The notes below the pieces were generated by a model, which ran no database searches, was not told the origin of the DNA, and saw only the letters and a list, made by a program, of their open reading frames with translations. Position numbers and translations under genes: made by a program. Positions 24,751 through 34,054 of a stretch of 64,000 nt of DNA are shown one piece after another; the first letter of the stretch is position 1, and each line of letters begins with the position of its first letter. Source of the stretch: CAG-964 sp902789345 (lineage in GTDB: Bacteria; Bacillota; Clostridia; Oscillospirales; Acutalibacteraceae); NCBI GenBank assembly GCA_052117325.1, contig JBQKJJ010000005.1, one strand, 5' to 3'.

Positions 24751-25701
24751 ATGATTAGTACTCCTATTAATGAACAACTAGGTATTAAATACCCTATTTT
24801 TCAGGGTGGTATGGCTTGGGTAGCCGATGCCTCTTTGGCAGCAGGCGTCAGCAACGCAGGCGGACTTGGCATTATTGCCGCTATGAATTCTAACGGCGAC
24901 CAGCTTAGAGCTGAAATTAAAAAGTGTAAGGAACTTACAGACAAGCCTTTTGGCGTAAATATTATGCTTATGAGCCCTTTTGTTGAAGAAACAGCAAAGG
25001 TTGTAGCAGAAGAAAAGATTCCTGTAGTAACTACAGGCGCAGGTAATCCTGCAAGATTTATGGAGATGTGGCTGGAGGCAGGCATTAAGGTTATTCCTGT
25101 AACACCGTCTGTTACATTGGCTAAAATGGCACAGAGAAACGGTGCTTTTGCAGTTATAGCAGAGGGCGGCGAATCCGGCGGTCATGTTGGTGACATTACA
25201 ACAATGGCGCTTGTGCCACAGGTATGCGACGCTGTTACAATTCCTGTTATTGCTGCCGGCGGTATTGCAGACGGCAGAGGAGTAGCTGCCGCATTTATGC
25301 TTGGCGCACAGGGTGTTCAGCTTGGAACACGCTTTTTGGTTGCCCAGGAATGTACCATTAGCCCTGAATACAAGAAAAAGGTTTTAAAGGCAAAGGATAT
25401 TGACACTGTAGTTACAGGTAAAAGACTTGGTCACCCTGTTCGTTCAATTAAAAATGCCTTTACAAGAGAATATACAAAGTGCGAGTATAACAGCAGCGAG
25501 TTCTCTGACGAAGAGCTTGAAAAAATGGGTACAGGCGTGTTGAGAAAAGCCGCAAGAGAAGGCGACACATCACACGGCTGTGTACTTGCAGGACAGATAG
25601 CAGGTATGGTTAAAAAGGAACAGCCTGCAAAGGAAATTATAGAAGAAATCTTTACAGAGGCAGAGCAAGTGTTAGGCGGTGCAAATAAATGGGTAAAATA
25701 G
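24751..25701 (+). CDS. fabK: Enoyl-ACP reductase II (FMN type)
   Basis: Flavin-dependent reductase for the last step of each elongation cycle, in place of FabI. The 2-nitropropane-dioxygenase-like barrel is recognisable from PIFQGGMAWVADASLAAGVSNAGGLGIIAA, EGGESGGHVGD, IAAGGIADGRG and GAQGVQLGTRF. 316 residues from the ATG at 24751, which has AAAGGAA upstream; a second ATG 18 nt earlier lacks one. It overlaps fabD by 13 nt. In streptococcal clusters acpP lies between fabH and fabK; here that 82-nt gap has none. Confidence 0.95.
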   Translation: MISTPINEQLGIKYPIFQGGMAWVADASLAAGVSNAGGLGIIAAMNSNGDQLRAEIKKCKELTDKPFGVNIMLMSPFVEETAKVVAEEKIPVVTTGAGNPARFMEMWLEAGIKVIPVTPSVTLAKMAQRNGAFAVIAEGGESGGHVGDITTMALVPQVCDAVTIPVIAAGGIADGRGVAAAFMLGAQGVQLGTRFLVAQECTISPEYKKKVLKAKDIDTVVTGKRLGHPVRSIKNAFTREYTKCEYNSSEFSDEELEKMGTGVLRKAAREGDTSHGCVLAGQIAGMVKKEQPAKEIIEEIFTEAEQVLGGANKWVK

Positions 25702-26591
25702 CATTTGTTTTTTCAGGACAGGGTGCTCAGTACACAGGTATGGGCAAAGAGCTTTATGACTGTTCACCGGCCGCTAAGGCAGTATATGATATGGCAGACA
25801 GTATTCGCAAGGGTACATCAACGCAATGCTTTGAGGCAGACAAGGCTGAGCTTAGCCGTACAGTAAACACACAACCTTGTGTATTTACTGCCGACCTTGC
25901 CGCAGCAGCTGCCGTTGCAGAAAAGGGTATAAAGCCGGACTATGTGGCAGGCTTTTCGCTGGGAGAAATTGCCGCACTGGGCTTTGCCGGTGTGCTAAGC
26001 TACGAAGACGCTTTTAAACTTGTTTGTCAGCGCGGACAGCTTATGGATAAAGCAGCGCAGGAAAATAAGGGCGCTATGGTGGCAGTGCTGAAGCTTACTC
26101 CGGAAAAGGTAGAAGAAATTGCCGCAAGGTTTGACAAAACATATCCTGTAAATTACAACAGCCCTATTCAAACAGTTGTTGCAACTACAGAAGAAAATGT
26201 AGAGGCTTTAATGGAGGCCGTAAAGGCTGAAAAAGGTAAGCCGGTAAAACTGGCTGTAAGCGGAGCGTTCCACTCTCCTTTTATGAGCAGTGCAGCAAAG
26301 GGACTGGGTGAGTATTTGGCTGACAAGCAGCTAAATGAACCTACTGTTGAAATATACAGCAATGTTACTGCACAGCCATACAGCGGCAACTACAAGGAGC
26401 TTATTACAAAGCAGGTAGAAAGCCCTGTACAATGGCAAAAGACAGTAGAAAACCTTATTGATTTAGGTGTAGATACATTTATTGAGGTTGGCGTTGGCAA
26501 AACACTGGCAGGCCTGATTAAGAAAATAAATAAAGAGGTCAAGGTGTTTAATGTGGAAAACAAAGAAACACTTGAGGCTTTAAGCATATAA
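25689..26591 (+). CDS. fabD: Malonyl-CoA:ACP transacylase
   Basis: Moves malonyl from CoA to ACP. FVFSGQGAQYTGMG opens the protein, the active Ser90 is in AGFSLGEIAALG, and the partner His is in SGAFHSPFM. 300 residues, normal. Starts inside the end of fabK, indicating coupled translation. Confidence 0.96.
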   Translation: MGKIAFVFSGQGAQYTGMGKELYDCSPAAKAVYDMADSIRKGTSTQCFEADKAELSRTVNTQPCVFTADLAAAAAVAEKGIKPDYVAGFSLGEIAALGFAGVLSYEDAFKLVCQRGQLMDKAAQENKGAMVAVLKLTPEKVEEIAARFDKTYPVNYNSPIQTVVATTEENVEALMEAVKAEKGKPVKLAVSGAFHSPFMSSAAKGLGEYLADKQLNEPTVEIYSNVTAQPYSGNYKELITKQVESPVQWQKTVENLIDLGVDTFIEVGVGKTLAGLIKKINKEVKVFNVENKETLEALSI

Positions 26592-26606
26592 TCGGAGGAA
26601 AATAAA

Positions 26607-27350
26607 ATGAGTTTAGAGAATAAAACAGCAGTTGTAACAGGTGCTTCAAGAGGCATCGGTTTGGCAGTAGCAAAGAAATTGGCCTCTCAGGGCGCAAACA
26701 TCGCAATTCTTTATGTAGGTAAAGAGGAGGAGGGCGAAAACGCTAAAAAAGAGGTTGAGGCTCTGGGTGTAAAGGTTGGACTTTATTACTGTGATGTTTC
26801 AAACTTTAACGAGTCAAAGGAAACAGTAGAAAAGATTATTGAGGAGTTTGGCGGTATTGACATTCTTGTAAATAATGCAGGTATTGTTAGGGACAAGCTT
26901 GTTCTTAAAATGGAAGAGGCTGACTTTGATGCTGTTATAAATGTAAACCTAAAGGGTACATTTAATATGATTAAGCATACATATACTCACTTTATGAAAA
27001 AGAGAGCAGGCAGAATTGTAAATGTTGCTTCTGTAGTAGGCATTAACGGCAATGCAGGTCAGGCAAATTACTCCGCTTCAAAGGCAGGCGTTATCGGCTT
27101 AACAAAGTCAGTTGCCAAGGAGCTTGCCGGCAGAGGCGTTACAGCTAACGCAGTTGCACCGGGCTATATTATTACAGATATGACAAACGCCCTAAGCGAC
27201 AAGGTTAAGGACGCTATTGAGGCTTCTATACCAATGAAAAAGCGTGGCTTGCCTGAAGATGTTGCCAATGCAATTTCTTTCCTATGCTCCGACGATGCTT
27301 CATATATTACAGGCGAAGTTATAAGAGTAGACGGCGGTATGGCAATGTAA
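26607..27350 (+). CDS. fabG: 3-oxoacyl-ACP reductase
   Basis: NADPH-dependent short-chain dehydrogenase for the first reduction of the elongation cycle. TGASRGIG binds the cofactor, NNAGIVRD follows the Rossmann core, and the catalytic residues lie in NVASVVG (Ser) and NYSASKAGV (Tyr, Lys). The end DASYITGEVIRVDGGMAM is typical. 247 residues. GGAGG lies before the ATG. Confidence 0.97.
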   Translation: MSLENKTAVVTGASRGIGLAVAKKLASQGANIAILYVGKEEEGENAKKEVEALGVKVGLYYCDVSNFNESKETVEKIIEEFGGIDILVNNAGIVRDKLVLKMEEADFDAVINVNLKGTFNMIKHTYTHFMKKRAGRIVNVASVVGINGNAGQANYSASKAGVIGLTKSVAKELAGRGVTANAVAPGYIITDMTNALSDKVKDAIEASIPMKKRGLPEDVANAISFLCSDDASYITGEVIRVDGGMAM

Positions 27351-27426
27351 TGTCCGTTTAAATAATACGGTTTAAAAGTTAATTTTTATATAAATAAGGT
27401 AGGTTATTCGGAAAGGAGATTTTGCT

Positions 27427-28656
27427 ATGAGAAGAGTAGTAGTTACAGGTTTGGGCTGTGTAACACCACTTGGTAATGATGTAGAAACAACTTGGAACAA
27501 TATGGTAAACGGCGTATGCGGTATAGACCATATTAAGTCCTTTGATGCAACCGATTCAAAGGCAAAGGTTGCAGGCGAGGTTAAGGATTTTGACCCGCTG
27601 AAATATATGGAAAAAAGAGATTTAAGAAAAACAGACCTGTTTGTACAGTATGCTCTTGCAGCTGCACAGCAGGCAGTAGACGACAGTGGTATTTTGGGCA
27701 AGGTAGACGAGGAACGCTTTGGCGTGTATGTAGGCTCCGGCATTGGCGGTATGCAGACATTTTATGACAACAGTGTTGCCTTTTATACAGGCGGCTCAAG
27801 AAAGGTTTCACCTCACTTTATTCCTATGATGATTTCAAACATTGCTGCCGGACAGGTTGCAATCAGGTTTAAAGCAAAGGGTGTTTGCGTGCCTATAGTT
27901 ACAGCTTGTTCCACAGGTACACACGAGCTTGGCGAGGCTTTCCACGCTATTAAAAACGGTATGGCAGACGCAATTATTGCAGGCGGCAGCGAAGCCGCAG
28001 TTACCCCTCTTACAGTAGCAGGCTTTGCAAACTGTAAGGCTCTTACACTTTGTGACGACCCACAAAGAGCTTCAATCCCATTTGATAAAAACCGTGACGG
28101 TTTTGTTTTGGGCGAGGGTGCCGGTATGCTTGTTCTTGAAGAGTACGAGCACGCAAAAGCAAGAGGCGCAAAAATTTACGCCGAGTTTGTAGGCTATGGC
28201 AACACTTGCGACGCTTACCATGTAACTGCACCGGACCCTGAAACTGCAGGGGGTACAAGAGCATTTAAGCTGGCTTTTGAAGAGGCAGGTCTAAAGGACG
28301 ACGAAAAGCTTTACATAAACGCACACGGTACAAGCACGCCTTTGAACGATAAGGGCGAAACAAAGGCTATTAAAAATGTTTTGGGTGACAGAGCATACGA
28401 CATTCTTGTAAGCTCCACAAAATCAATGACAGGTCATATGCTTGGCGCTACAGGTGCAGTTGAGGCTATAGCTTCCGTTCTTGCAATTAAGGACGGTGTG
28501 GTTCCTCCGACAATTCACTTGGAAGAGCCTGACGAGCTTTGCGACCTAAACTATGTTCCAAACAAGGCTGTAAAGGAAAATATAGATGTAGCTGCATCAT
28601 CAACACTGGGCTTTGGCGGTCACAACGCTGTTATTGTATTTAGAAAGATTGACTGA
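27427..28656 (+). CDS. fabF: Beta-ketoacyl-ACP synthase II
   Basis: Elongating condensing enzyme. Active Cys161 in TACSTGTHELG and the two His residues in NAHGTSTPLND and SMTGHMLGATGAVE are visible. 409 residues. A ribosome site AAAGGAG precedes the ATG at 27427. The 76-nt gap after fabG holds no clear promoter. Confidence 0.97.
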   Translation: MRRVVVTGLGCVTPLGNDVETTWNNMVNGVCGIDHIKSFDATDSKAKVAGEVKDFDPLKYMEKRDLRKTDLFVQYALAAAQQAVDDSGILGKVDEERFGVYVGSGIGGMQTFYDNSVAFYTGGSRKVSPHFIPMMISNIAAGQVAIRFKAKGVCVPIVTACSTGTHELGEAFHAIKNGMADAIIAGGSEAAVTPLTVAGFANCKALTLCDDPQRASIPFDKNRDGFVLGEGAGMLVLEEYEHAKARGAKIYAEFVGYGNTCDAYHVTAPDPETAGGTRAFKLAFEEAGLKDDEKLYINAHGTSTPLNDKGETKAIKNVLGDRAYDILVSSTKSMTGHMLGATGAVEAIASVLAIKDGVVPPTIHLEEPDELCDLNYVPNKAVKENIDVAASSTLGFGGHNAVIVFRKID

Positions 28657-28696
28657 TTGCAGGCAACATTAACTATTAGAAAGGGATATTAAGTAA

Positions 28697-29176
28697 ATGT
28701 ATAGTATTGAAGAAATAAAAGAGCTTATAGCTACACTTGATAATTCCGGCCTTACTAATCTTGAAATTGTAGACCAAAAGGGCGAAAGGCTTACTTTGAA
28801 GAAAAAAACAACAGAAGCCGACTCTCACGCTGTAAATGTTACCGTACCTGTAGGCACAGTAGGAAGTGTAGCTCCTACAGCTGCAATTCCGCAGGTAACA
28901 GAATCTCAGGCAGCTCCGGATGAACCACAGGCACAGCCAAAGGGTAAGACTATCGACTGTCCTATGGTAGGTGTGTTCTACACTGCACCATCTCCTGAGG
29001 CTGACCCATATGTTAAGGTTGGTTCTGTAGTAAACAAGGGCGATGTTGTGTGCATTATAGAGGCTATGAAGCTTATGAACGAGGTTACCGCAACACAAAG
29101 CGGAACAATAAAAGAAATTCTTGCAGAGAATGGCGACATTGTAGAGTATGGACAGCCATTGTTTGTAGTTGAATAA
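28697..29176 (+). CDS. accB: Biotin carboxyl carrier protein of acetyl-CoA carboxylase
   Basis: Carries the carboxylated biotin between AccC and AccDA. The N-terminal helix region (SIEEIKELIATLDNSGLTNLEI) is followed by a Pro/Ala/Gln linker (about 55-85) and a biotinyl domain with the attachment Lys in IEAMKLMNEV. 159 residues, usual size. Confidence 0.96.
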   Translation: MYSIEEIKELIATLDNSGLTNLEIVDQKGERLTLKKKTTEADSHAVNVTVPVGTVGSVAPTAAIPQVTESQAAPDEPQAQPKGKTIDCPMVGVFYTAPSPEADPYVKVGSVVNKGDVVCIIEAMKLMNEVTATQSGTIKEILAENGDIVEYGQPLFVVE

Positions 29177-29190
29177 GCGGGGGCAAGGTT

Positions 29191-29613
29191 ATGAATCAAG
29201 AAGAAATTAAGAAGATAATTCCACACCGTGACAATATGCTCCTTGTAGAAGAAGCAGAAAAAATTGACGATGTTACTTCAAAGGGAAAATACACCGTAAA
29301 GGGTGACGAATTTTTCCTAAAGGGACATTTTCCAGGCAACCCTGTTGTTCCGGGTGTTATACTGTGCGAAATGATGGCGCAGGCAAGCTGTGTGCTTATT
29401 TCAGACAGCGCAAGCGGCTCTACACCTTATTTTTCAAAAATGGACAATGTTAAGTTTAAAAATAAGGTTTTGCCTGGGGACACACTGGAAACAACCTGTA
29501 CCCTTACCAGAAGTAAGGGCGTATTTTACTTTATTAACGCAAAGGGCTATGTAAACGACAAGCTGTGCGTGCAGGCAGATTTTACTGTGGCTGTAGTACC
29601 AAACGAAAAGTAA
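29191..29613 (+). CDS. fabZ: 3-hydroxyacyl-ACP dehydratase
   Basis: Hot-dog-fold dehydratase. PHRDNMLLVE opens the protein, the catalytic His46 lies in LKGHFPGNPVVPGV and Glu60 in LCEMMAQ. 140 residues. 14 nt after accB, with GGGGCAAGG before its ATG. Confidence 0.96.
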   Translation: MNQEEIKKIIPHRDNMLLVEEAEKIDDVTSKGKYTVKGDEFFLKGHFPGNPVVPGVILCEMMAQASCVLISDSASGSTPYFSKMDNVKFKNKVLPGDTLETTCTLTRSKGVFYFINAKGYVNDKLCVQADFTVAVVPNEK

Positions 29614-29656
29614 TACTGCTGAAAAATAAATTTACAATAGGTTGGGAGTGTGCAGT

Positions 29657-31012
29657 TTGTTTTCAAAGATTTTGATAGCAAATCGTGGAGAAATTGCCGT
29701 AAGAATTATAAGAGCCTGTAGGGAAATGGGTATTTCCACAGTTGCTGTATATTCAGAGGCAGACAGGGACGCTATGCATGTACAGCTTGCAGATGAAAGC
29801 TACTGCTTAGGCGGACCCCAGGTAGCAGACAGCTACCTAAATATGGCGGCAATTATAACTGTAGCCGTTGCTACAGGAGCACAGGCAATTCACCCTGGTT
29901 ACGGACTTTTGTCTGAAAATGCAAAGTTTGTATCTTTGTGTGAAAAGTGTAATATAGAATTTATAGGACCAAGTGCGAAAATGATTTCTCTGCTTGGCGA
30001 TAAGGATACAGCAAGAAAGACAATGCGCAATGCCGGCGTACCTGTTACACCGGGCTGTGATGTTGTGGAATCTCTTGAAAAAGCAAGGGCAGAGGCAGAA
30101 AAAATCGGTTTTCCTTTGCTTATTAAGGCACGCTCAGGCGGCGGCGGAAGAGGTATTCGTTTAGTTAATTCTATGGACGAATTTGACAATGCCTTTAATT
30201 CAGCATCAAGTGAGGCGGAGGCGGCCTTTGGCGACGGTGCTGTATATATGGAAAAATTCCTTAAGCCTGTTAAGCATATTGAAATGCAGCTGCTTGCCGA
30301 CAAATACGGCAATGTTATATGCCTTGGCGAGCGTGAATGTTCCGTACAAAGAAAGAACCAAAAGCTTATAGAGGAAAGCCCGTCACCTGCCATTACACCG
30401 GATATGCGTAAGGCTATGATGGAGGCGGCTAAAAAGGCTGCTTTGGCTGTAAACTATGTAAATGCAGGTACTGTTGAGTTTTTGCTGGACAAGGATAATA
30501 ATTTCTACTTTATGGAAATGAATACCCGCTTGCAGGTAGAGCACCCTGTTACCGAAATGGTTACAGGCCTTGACCTGGTACAGTGGCAAATAAGAATTGC
30601 AGCAGGTGCAATGCTGACTATAACTCAGGACAGAGTATTTATTCACGGTCACGCTATAGAGTGCCGTATAAATGCTGAAAATCCGGAGGAAAATTTCAGA
30701 CCGTCCTGCGGCAGAATTTCCAGACTGCATATTCCGGGCGGACCGTCGGTTCGTTTTGATACAGCTATTTATCAAGACTATACTATTCCGCCTTTCTATG
30801 ACTCAATGATAGGTAAGCTTATTGTTCAGGCAAGAACAAGAGATTACGCTATAAGAAAAATGAAAATGGCTTTAAGTGAGCTGAATATTTTGGGTGTTGA
30901 CCATAACAGAGACTTGCAGATAGATATACTTTCCGATAAGGAATTTGTAGACGGTACATATACTACTGATTTTATGGAAAACCGTGAAAAAAGAAAGAAA
31001 AATATAAAATAA
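29657..31012 (+). CDS. accC: Biotin carboxylase subunit of acetyl-CoA carboxylase
   Basis: ATP-grasp enzyme that carboxylates biotin on AccB. FSKILIANRGEIAVRII, HPGYGLLSENA, SGGGGRGIR and EMNTRLQVEHPVTEMVTGLDLV are diagnostic. The TTG at 29657 gives the normal beginning and has GGGAG 8 nt upstream; TTG 29642 and GTG 29648 are further in-frame options. 451 residues, normal. Confidence 0.96.
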   Translation: MFSKILIANRGEIAVRIIRACREMGISTVAVYSEADRDAMHVQLADESYCLGGPQVADSYLNMAAIITVAVATGAQAIHPGYGLLSENAKFVSLCEKCNIEFIGPSAKMISLLGDKDTARKTMRNAGVPVTPGCDVVESLEKARAEAEKIGFPLLIKARSGGGGRGIRLVNSMDEFDNAFNSASSEAEAAFGDGAVYMEKFLKPVKHIEMQLLADKYGNVICLGERECSVQRKNQKLIEESPSPAITPDMRKAMMEAAKKAALAVNYVNAGTVEFLLDKDNNFYFMEMNTRLQVEHPVTEMVTGLDLVQWQIRIAAGAMLTITQDRVFIHGHAIECRINAENPEENFRPSCGRISRLHIPGGPSVRFDTAIYQDYTIPPFYDSMIGKLIVQARTRDYAIRKMKMALSELNILGVDHNRDLQIDILSDKEFVDGTYTTDFMENREKRKKNIK

Positions 31013-31034
31013 CCAAATGCTGTAATTTGGTTTT
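31012..31034 (+). terminator. Weak hairpin between accC and accD
   Basis: ACCAAAT pairs with ATTTGGT around GCTGTA, followed by TTTAA. The stem is short and AT-rich, so attenuation or partial termination is more likely than a full stop. Confidence 0.35.
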
Positions 31035-31257
31035 AACTTACAAGAATATGGCAGACAGGCGGTGTAAATACGCAAGGCTACTGCCGTATTCTTAGTTAGT
31101 TGTGTTAAAGCACTGCGTTGCTATGCATAATAGAAATATATTGTGTAGCACATAGCTTTTGCATGCTTTTATTTATTTTGAAAATAACAGTTATATGGGC
31201 AGGCATCTTGGCTTGCACAGTATAATTGATTTTATAAAAACAGAATGGATGTTGCTT

Positions 31258-32187
31258 ATGTTTAATGGAGATTTCTTTACATTTTTAAAGCCTAAAAATG
31301 AATTGGAAAAAATTCCGGCTGATAAATCAACAGAAGACTCTAAACCGTATATTCCCGACGCACTGTGGGTGAAATGCCCAAAGTGCAAGCGTATGATATT
31401 GGCAACGGATTTAGACGATAACAGCAGAGTTTGTACACAGTGTAATCATCATTTCAGAATTACCGCAAGACAGCGTTTGGAAATGATATGCGACAAAGAC
31501 AGCTTTTTTGAAGCGGACGGCGATATGGTTTCTAAAAACATTATCGGCTTTCCGGACTATAACCGTAAGCTTGCAGCCGCAAAAAACAGAAGCGGCGAAA
31601 ATGAGTCTGTTATAACCGGTGTTTGCACCATTAACGGCTATAAAACCGTAATTTTTGTTATGGACCCAAGCTTTATGATGGGCTCAATGGGTACGGTAAC
31701 AGGCGAAAAAATTACCAGAGCTTTTGAATATGCTACAGAAAACAAAATGCCGGTTGTTGCATTTACACTGTCAGGCGGTGCAAGAATGCAGGAGGGTATT
31801 TTGTCACTTATGCAAATGGCAAAAACCAGCGGTGCGGTTAAAAGGCACAGTGACGCAGGACTTTTGTATATTACTGTTCTTACCGATCCTACTACAGGCG
31901 GCGTTACGGCAAGCTTTGCAATGGAGGGCGACATTATCCTTTCGGAGCCGGGGGCTTTAATCGGCTTTGCAGGTCCAAGAGTAATAGAGCAGACTATTCG
32001 TCAAAAACTGCCAAAGGACTTCCAAACAGCAGAATTTTTACAGGACAAGGGTTTTGTAGACGCTGTAGTAGACAGACGCGAAATGAAGGATACCCTTGCT
32101 AAGCTGCTTTCTTTGCACAACATAGAAAAAGTAGCTGTTGAAGAGCAGCCTACTGAAAAGGAGGTTGAAAGTGATGAGAGCATTTGA
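31258..32187 (+). CDS. accD: Acetyl-CoA carboxylase carboxyltransferase, beta subunit
   Basis: Zinc-ribbon carboxyltransferase subunit. The four cysteines lie in VKCPKCKRM and VCTQCNHHF. The crotonase-like core has GTVTGEKITRAFEYA, SGGARMQEGILSLMQMAK and LTDPTTGGVTASFAMEGDI. 309 residues from ATG 31258; ATG 31249 (three residues longer) is equally possible, and neither has a clear ribosome site, unusual for this operon. The 3' end overlaps accA by 14 nt. Confidence 0.93.
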   Translation: MFNGDFFTFLKPKNELEKIPADKSTEDSKPYIPDALWVKCPKCKRMILATDLDDNSRVCTQCNHHFRITARQRLEMICDKDSFFEADGDMVSKNIIGFPDYNRKLAAAKNRSGENESVITGVCTINGYKTVIFVMDPSFMMGSMGTVTGEKITRAFEYATENKMPVVAFTLSGGARMQEGILSLMQMAKTSGAVKRHSDAGLLYITVLTDPTTGGVTASFAMEGDIILSEPGALIGFAGPRVIEQTIRQKLPKDFQTAEFLQDKGFVDAVVDRREMKDTLAKLLSLHNIEKVAVEEQPTEKEVESDESI

Positions 32188-33001
32188 TAAGGTAACAGCG
32201 GCTCGCTCTGCCGACAGACTTACAGCCTCGGACTTTATACAGGCTTTGTTTGGCGACAGCTTTTTTGAACTGCACGGTGACAGATGCTATGCTGACGACA
32301 AGGCTGTAAAAGCAGGTATTGCAACTATAGGAAATATGCCTGTAACAGTTATTGGACTGGATAAGGGCAAAAACACCAAAGAAAGACTTGAAAAAAACTT
32401 TGGCTCTGCTCATCCTGAGGGCTACCGCAAGGCGCTAAGGCTGATGAAGCAGGCAGAAAAGTTTAGACGCCCTGTGCTGTGTTTTGTAGATACAAGCGGA
32501 GCTTTCTGCGGAATCGGTGCCGAGGAAAGAGGACAAGGACAGGCCATAGCAGAAAACCTGATGGAAATGATGACACTTAAAACTCCTGTGCTTTCAATAG
32601 TAATAGGTGAAGGCGGAAGTGGCGGTGCTTTGGCATTGGCTGTGGCAAACGAGGTTTGGATGCTTGAAAATGCAGTGTATTCTGTAATATCCGCCGAGGG
32701 CTGTGCAAGTATATTGTGGAAAGACCCGGCTAAAACAGCCGATGCTGCCCAGTGCCTAAGGCTTACAGCAAACGACCTGTTTACAATGGATGTTATAGAA
32801 AGAATTATAAGAGAACCAAAGTCGGTTGAAAGTCCACTGTTTGACAGCCTGCGCAATCTAATTGCAAACACCTTTGAAAAGTATTTGGCTATGTCTGACG
32901 AAGAGCTGCTTAACAACCGTTACGAGCGCTTTAGAAAATACGGCAGAACAACAAAGGTATTTACTTTTGATGAAGACGAAAGCGAAACAGAACAAAAATA
33001 A
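32174..33001 (+). CDS. accA: Acetyl-CoA carboxylase carboxyltransferase, alpha subunit
   Basis: Second carboxyltransferase subunit, last gene of the operon. ELHGDRCYADDKAVKAGIA, GSAHPEGYRKALRLM, DTSGAFCGIGAEERGQG and GEGGSGGALAL are family signatures. ATG 32174 follows AAAAGGAGG by 9 nt; a frame start at 32138 has no ribosome site. 275 residues, shorter than E. coli AccA (319) at the N-terminus, as often in Firmicutes. Confidence 0.95.
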   Translation: MRAFDKVTAARSADRLTASDFIQALFGDSFFELHGDRCYADDKAVKAGIATIGNMPVTVIGLDKGKNTKERLEKNFGSAHPEGYRKALRLMKQAEKFRRPVLCFVDTSGAFCGIGAEERGQGQAIAENLMEMMTLKTPVLSIVIGEGGSGGALALAVANEVWMLENAVYSVISAEGCASILWKDPAKTADAAQCLRLTANDLFTMDVIERIIREPKSVESPLFDSLRNLIANTFEKYLAMSDEELLNNRYERFRKYGRTTKVFTFDEDESETEQK

Positions 33002-33024
33002 TATATTTTTAAAAGTAATTATAA

Positions 33025-33075
33025 TGCCCCACAAAGGCTGCGCTGTAAAAGCAGAGCCTTTGTGGGGCAAAGTTT
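33025..33075 (+). terminator. Terminator of the fatty-acid operon
   Basis: GCCCCACAAAGGC (33026-33038) pairs with GCCTTTGTGGGGC (33056-33068), a 13-bp GC-rich stem. Confidence 0.8.
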
Positions 33076-33098
33076 GTTATGTCAAAATATGATAATGA

Positions 33099-33332
33099 AT
33101 GACCACGGATTATAATAACAAAACAAACACCGGTATTATAAATTTGCAAATGCTAAAACTGCTTATAGCTGAAAAGCTGACAACAAAGCAGCTTCGCTCT
33201 TTAGGACAGGCAATGTCTATATCTTTATACTTTATGTATAAAAGGAAAAAAGACATAACAAAAAAGCAGGGCATACGCTCTGCTTGTAATGTTTTGCTTG
33301 TTAAATTGATTCAACTGCTTAAATTAAGCTGA
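33099..33332 (+). CDS. Doubtful small open frame
   Basis: An open frame of 77 codons with a basic, Leu/Lys-rich translation that I do not recognise. No ribosome site precedes the ATG, and the terminator of the convergent rpsT gene lies inside it (33259-33285). It also overlaps the rpsT 3' end by 9 nt. More likely not a gene. Confidence 0.2.
   Translation: MTTDYNNKTNTGIINLQMLKLLIAEKLTTKQLRSLGQAMSISLYFMYKRKKDITKKQGIRSACNVLLVKLIQLLKLS
33259..33285 (-). terminator. Terminator of rpsT
   Basis: AAGCAGGGC pairs with GCTCTGCTT around ATAC. On the minus strand it is followed by TTTTTTG. 39 nt after the rpsT stop. Confidence 0.8.
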
Positions 33333-33584
33333 AGCGTTCAGCTTGCGAGCCAATGAAGACTTGCTTCTGGCAGCTGTATTCTTGTGAAGAATGCCCTTGC
33401 TAACTGCAGTGTCAATCTTCTTAACTGCCTGCTTTACTACCTCTGCCTTGTCAGCAGCGTTTGTATCTATAGCAATATAAGCGTTCTTAACGCTTGTTCT
33501 AAGAGCAGACTTAAAAGCCTTATTTCTAGCGTTCTTTGTAGCTGTAACCTTTACTCTTTTTTTAGCTGATTTAATGTTTGGCAT
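33324..33584 (-). CDS. rpsT: Ribosomal protein S20
   Basis: Small-subunit ribosomal protein of 86 residues. The basic helical sequence MPNIKSAKKRVKVTATKNAR is characteristic, as is the end ARSKSSLARKLNASA. AAAGGAGG lies 9 nt before the ATG at 33584. It is transcribed alone from its own promoter. The frame is open further upstream, but those residues are not S20. Confidence 0.97.
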   Translation of the reverse strand: MPNIKSAKKRVKVTATKNARNKAFKSALRTSVKNAYIAIDTNAADKAEVVKQAVKKIDTAVSKGILHKNTAARSKSSLARKLNASA

Positions 33585-33624
33585 CTGGTGCCACCTCCTT
33601 TGCCCATTCTCATGTGTACAGCCT

Positions 33625-33653
33625 ATTCTAACATTTTGTAAATAAAATTGCAA
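33625..33653 (-). promoter_or_regulatory. Promoter of rpsT
   Basis: Minus-strand TTGCAA (complement of 33648-33653), 17-nt spacer, TAGAAT (complement of 33625-33630), about 40 nt before the start codon. Confidence 0.7.
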
Positions 33654-33783
33654 GAGTTTTTTTGCTTTTTTAAGAATTAAAGTAAAATTTCTTGAAATAC
33701 TTGTATGTTATAAGGCTAAAATAACAGTCTTTCTAAAAAATTGTAACATAAAGTACCAAAATCCAAAATAGACTATAAGTGGG

Positions 33784-34041
33784 TTATTTTCTGTTTTTAT
33801 AATATTTAAAGTAGTATATAGCGCCTGTTATTATAAGCACTACAAGCGAAACGCCACGAATACCCCAGGCAAACACGCCGCCTGTTATGTCAATGCTAGG
33901 TGTAAGCTCGTCAATAAGCCACCATATGCCCAATATAACAAAGTATATACCCGGCAGCAGTAAAAAGCGAAATTCCTTTACTGCGTTATAAATAAGGTAT
34001 ACACCTATAATAAAAAACATTGCTACAAATAAATATCCCAT
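33784..34041 (-). CDS. Small three-helix membrane protein, unknown
   Basis: An 85-residue membrane protein with helices at about 3-20, 25-45 and 58-78, ending in a basic tail (YFKYYKNRK). No family recognised. It follows the 103-residue membrane protein gene by 13 nt, so both are probably one operon. The two share a general pattern, including an aromatic IW motif after the second helix (GIWWLIDEL here, GIWIMGNYL there), and may be distant paralogues. Confidence 0.6.
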   Translation of the reverse strand: MGYLFVAMFFIIGVYLIYNAVKEFRFLLLPGIYFVILGIWWLIDELTPSIDITGGVFAWGIRGVSLVVLIITGAIYYFKYYKNRK

Positions 34042-34054
34042 ATAAACTCCACGC

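Noticed and set aside
33099..33332. Gene between accA and rpsT
   Set aside because: No ribosome site and the rpsT terminator lies within it; listed only as a doubtful frame.
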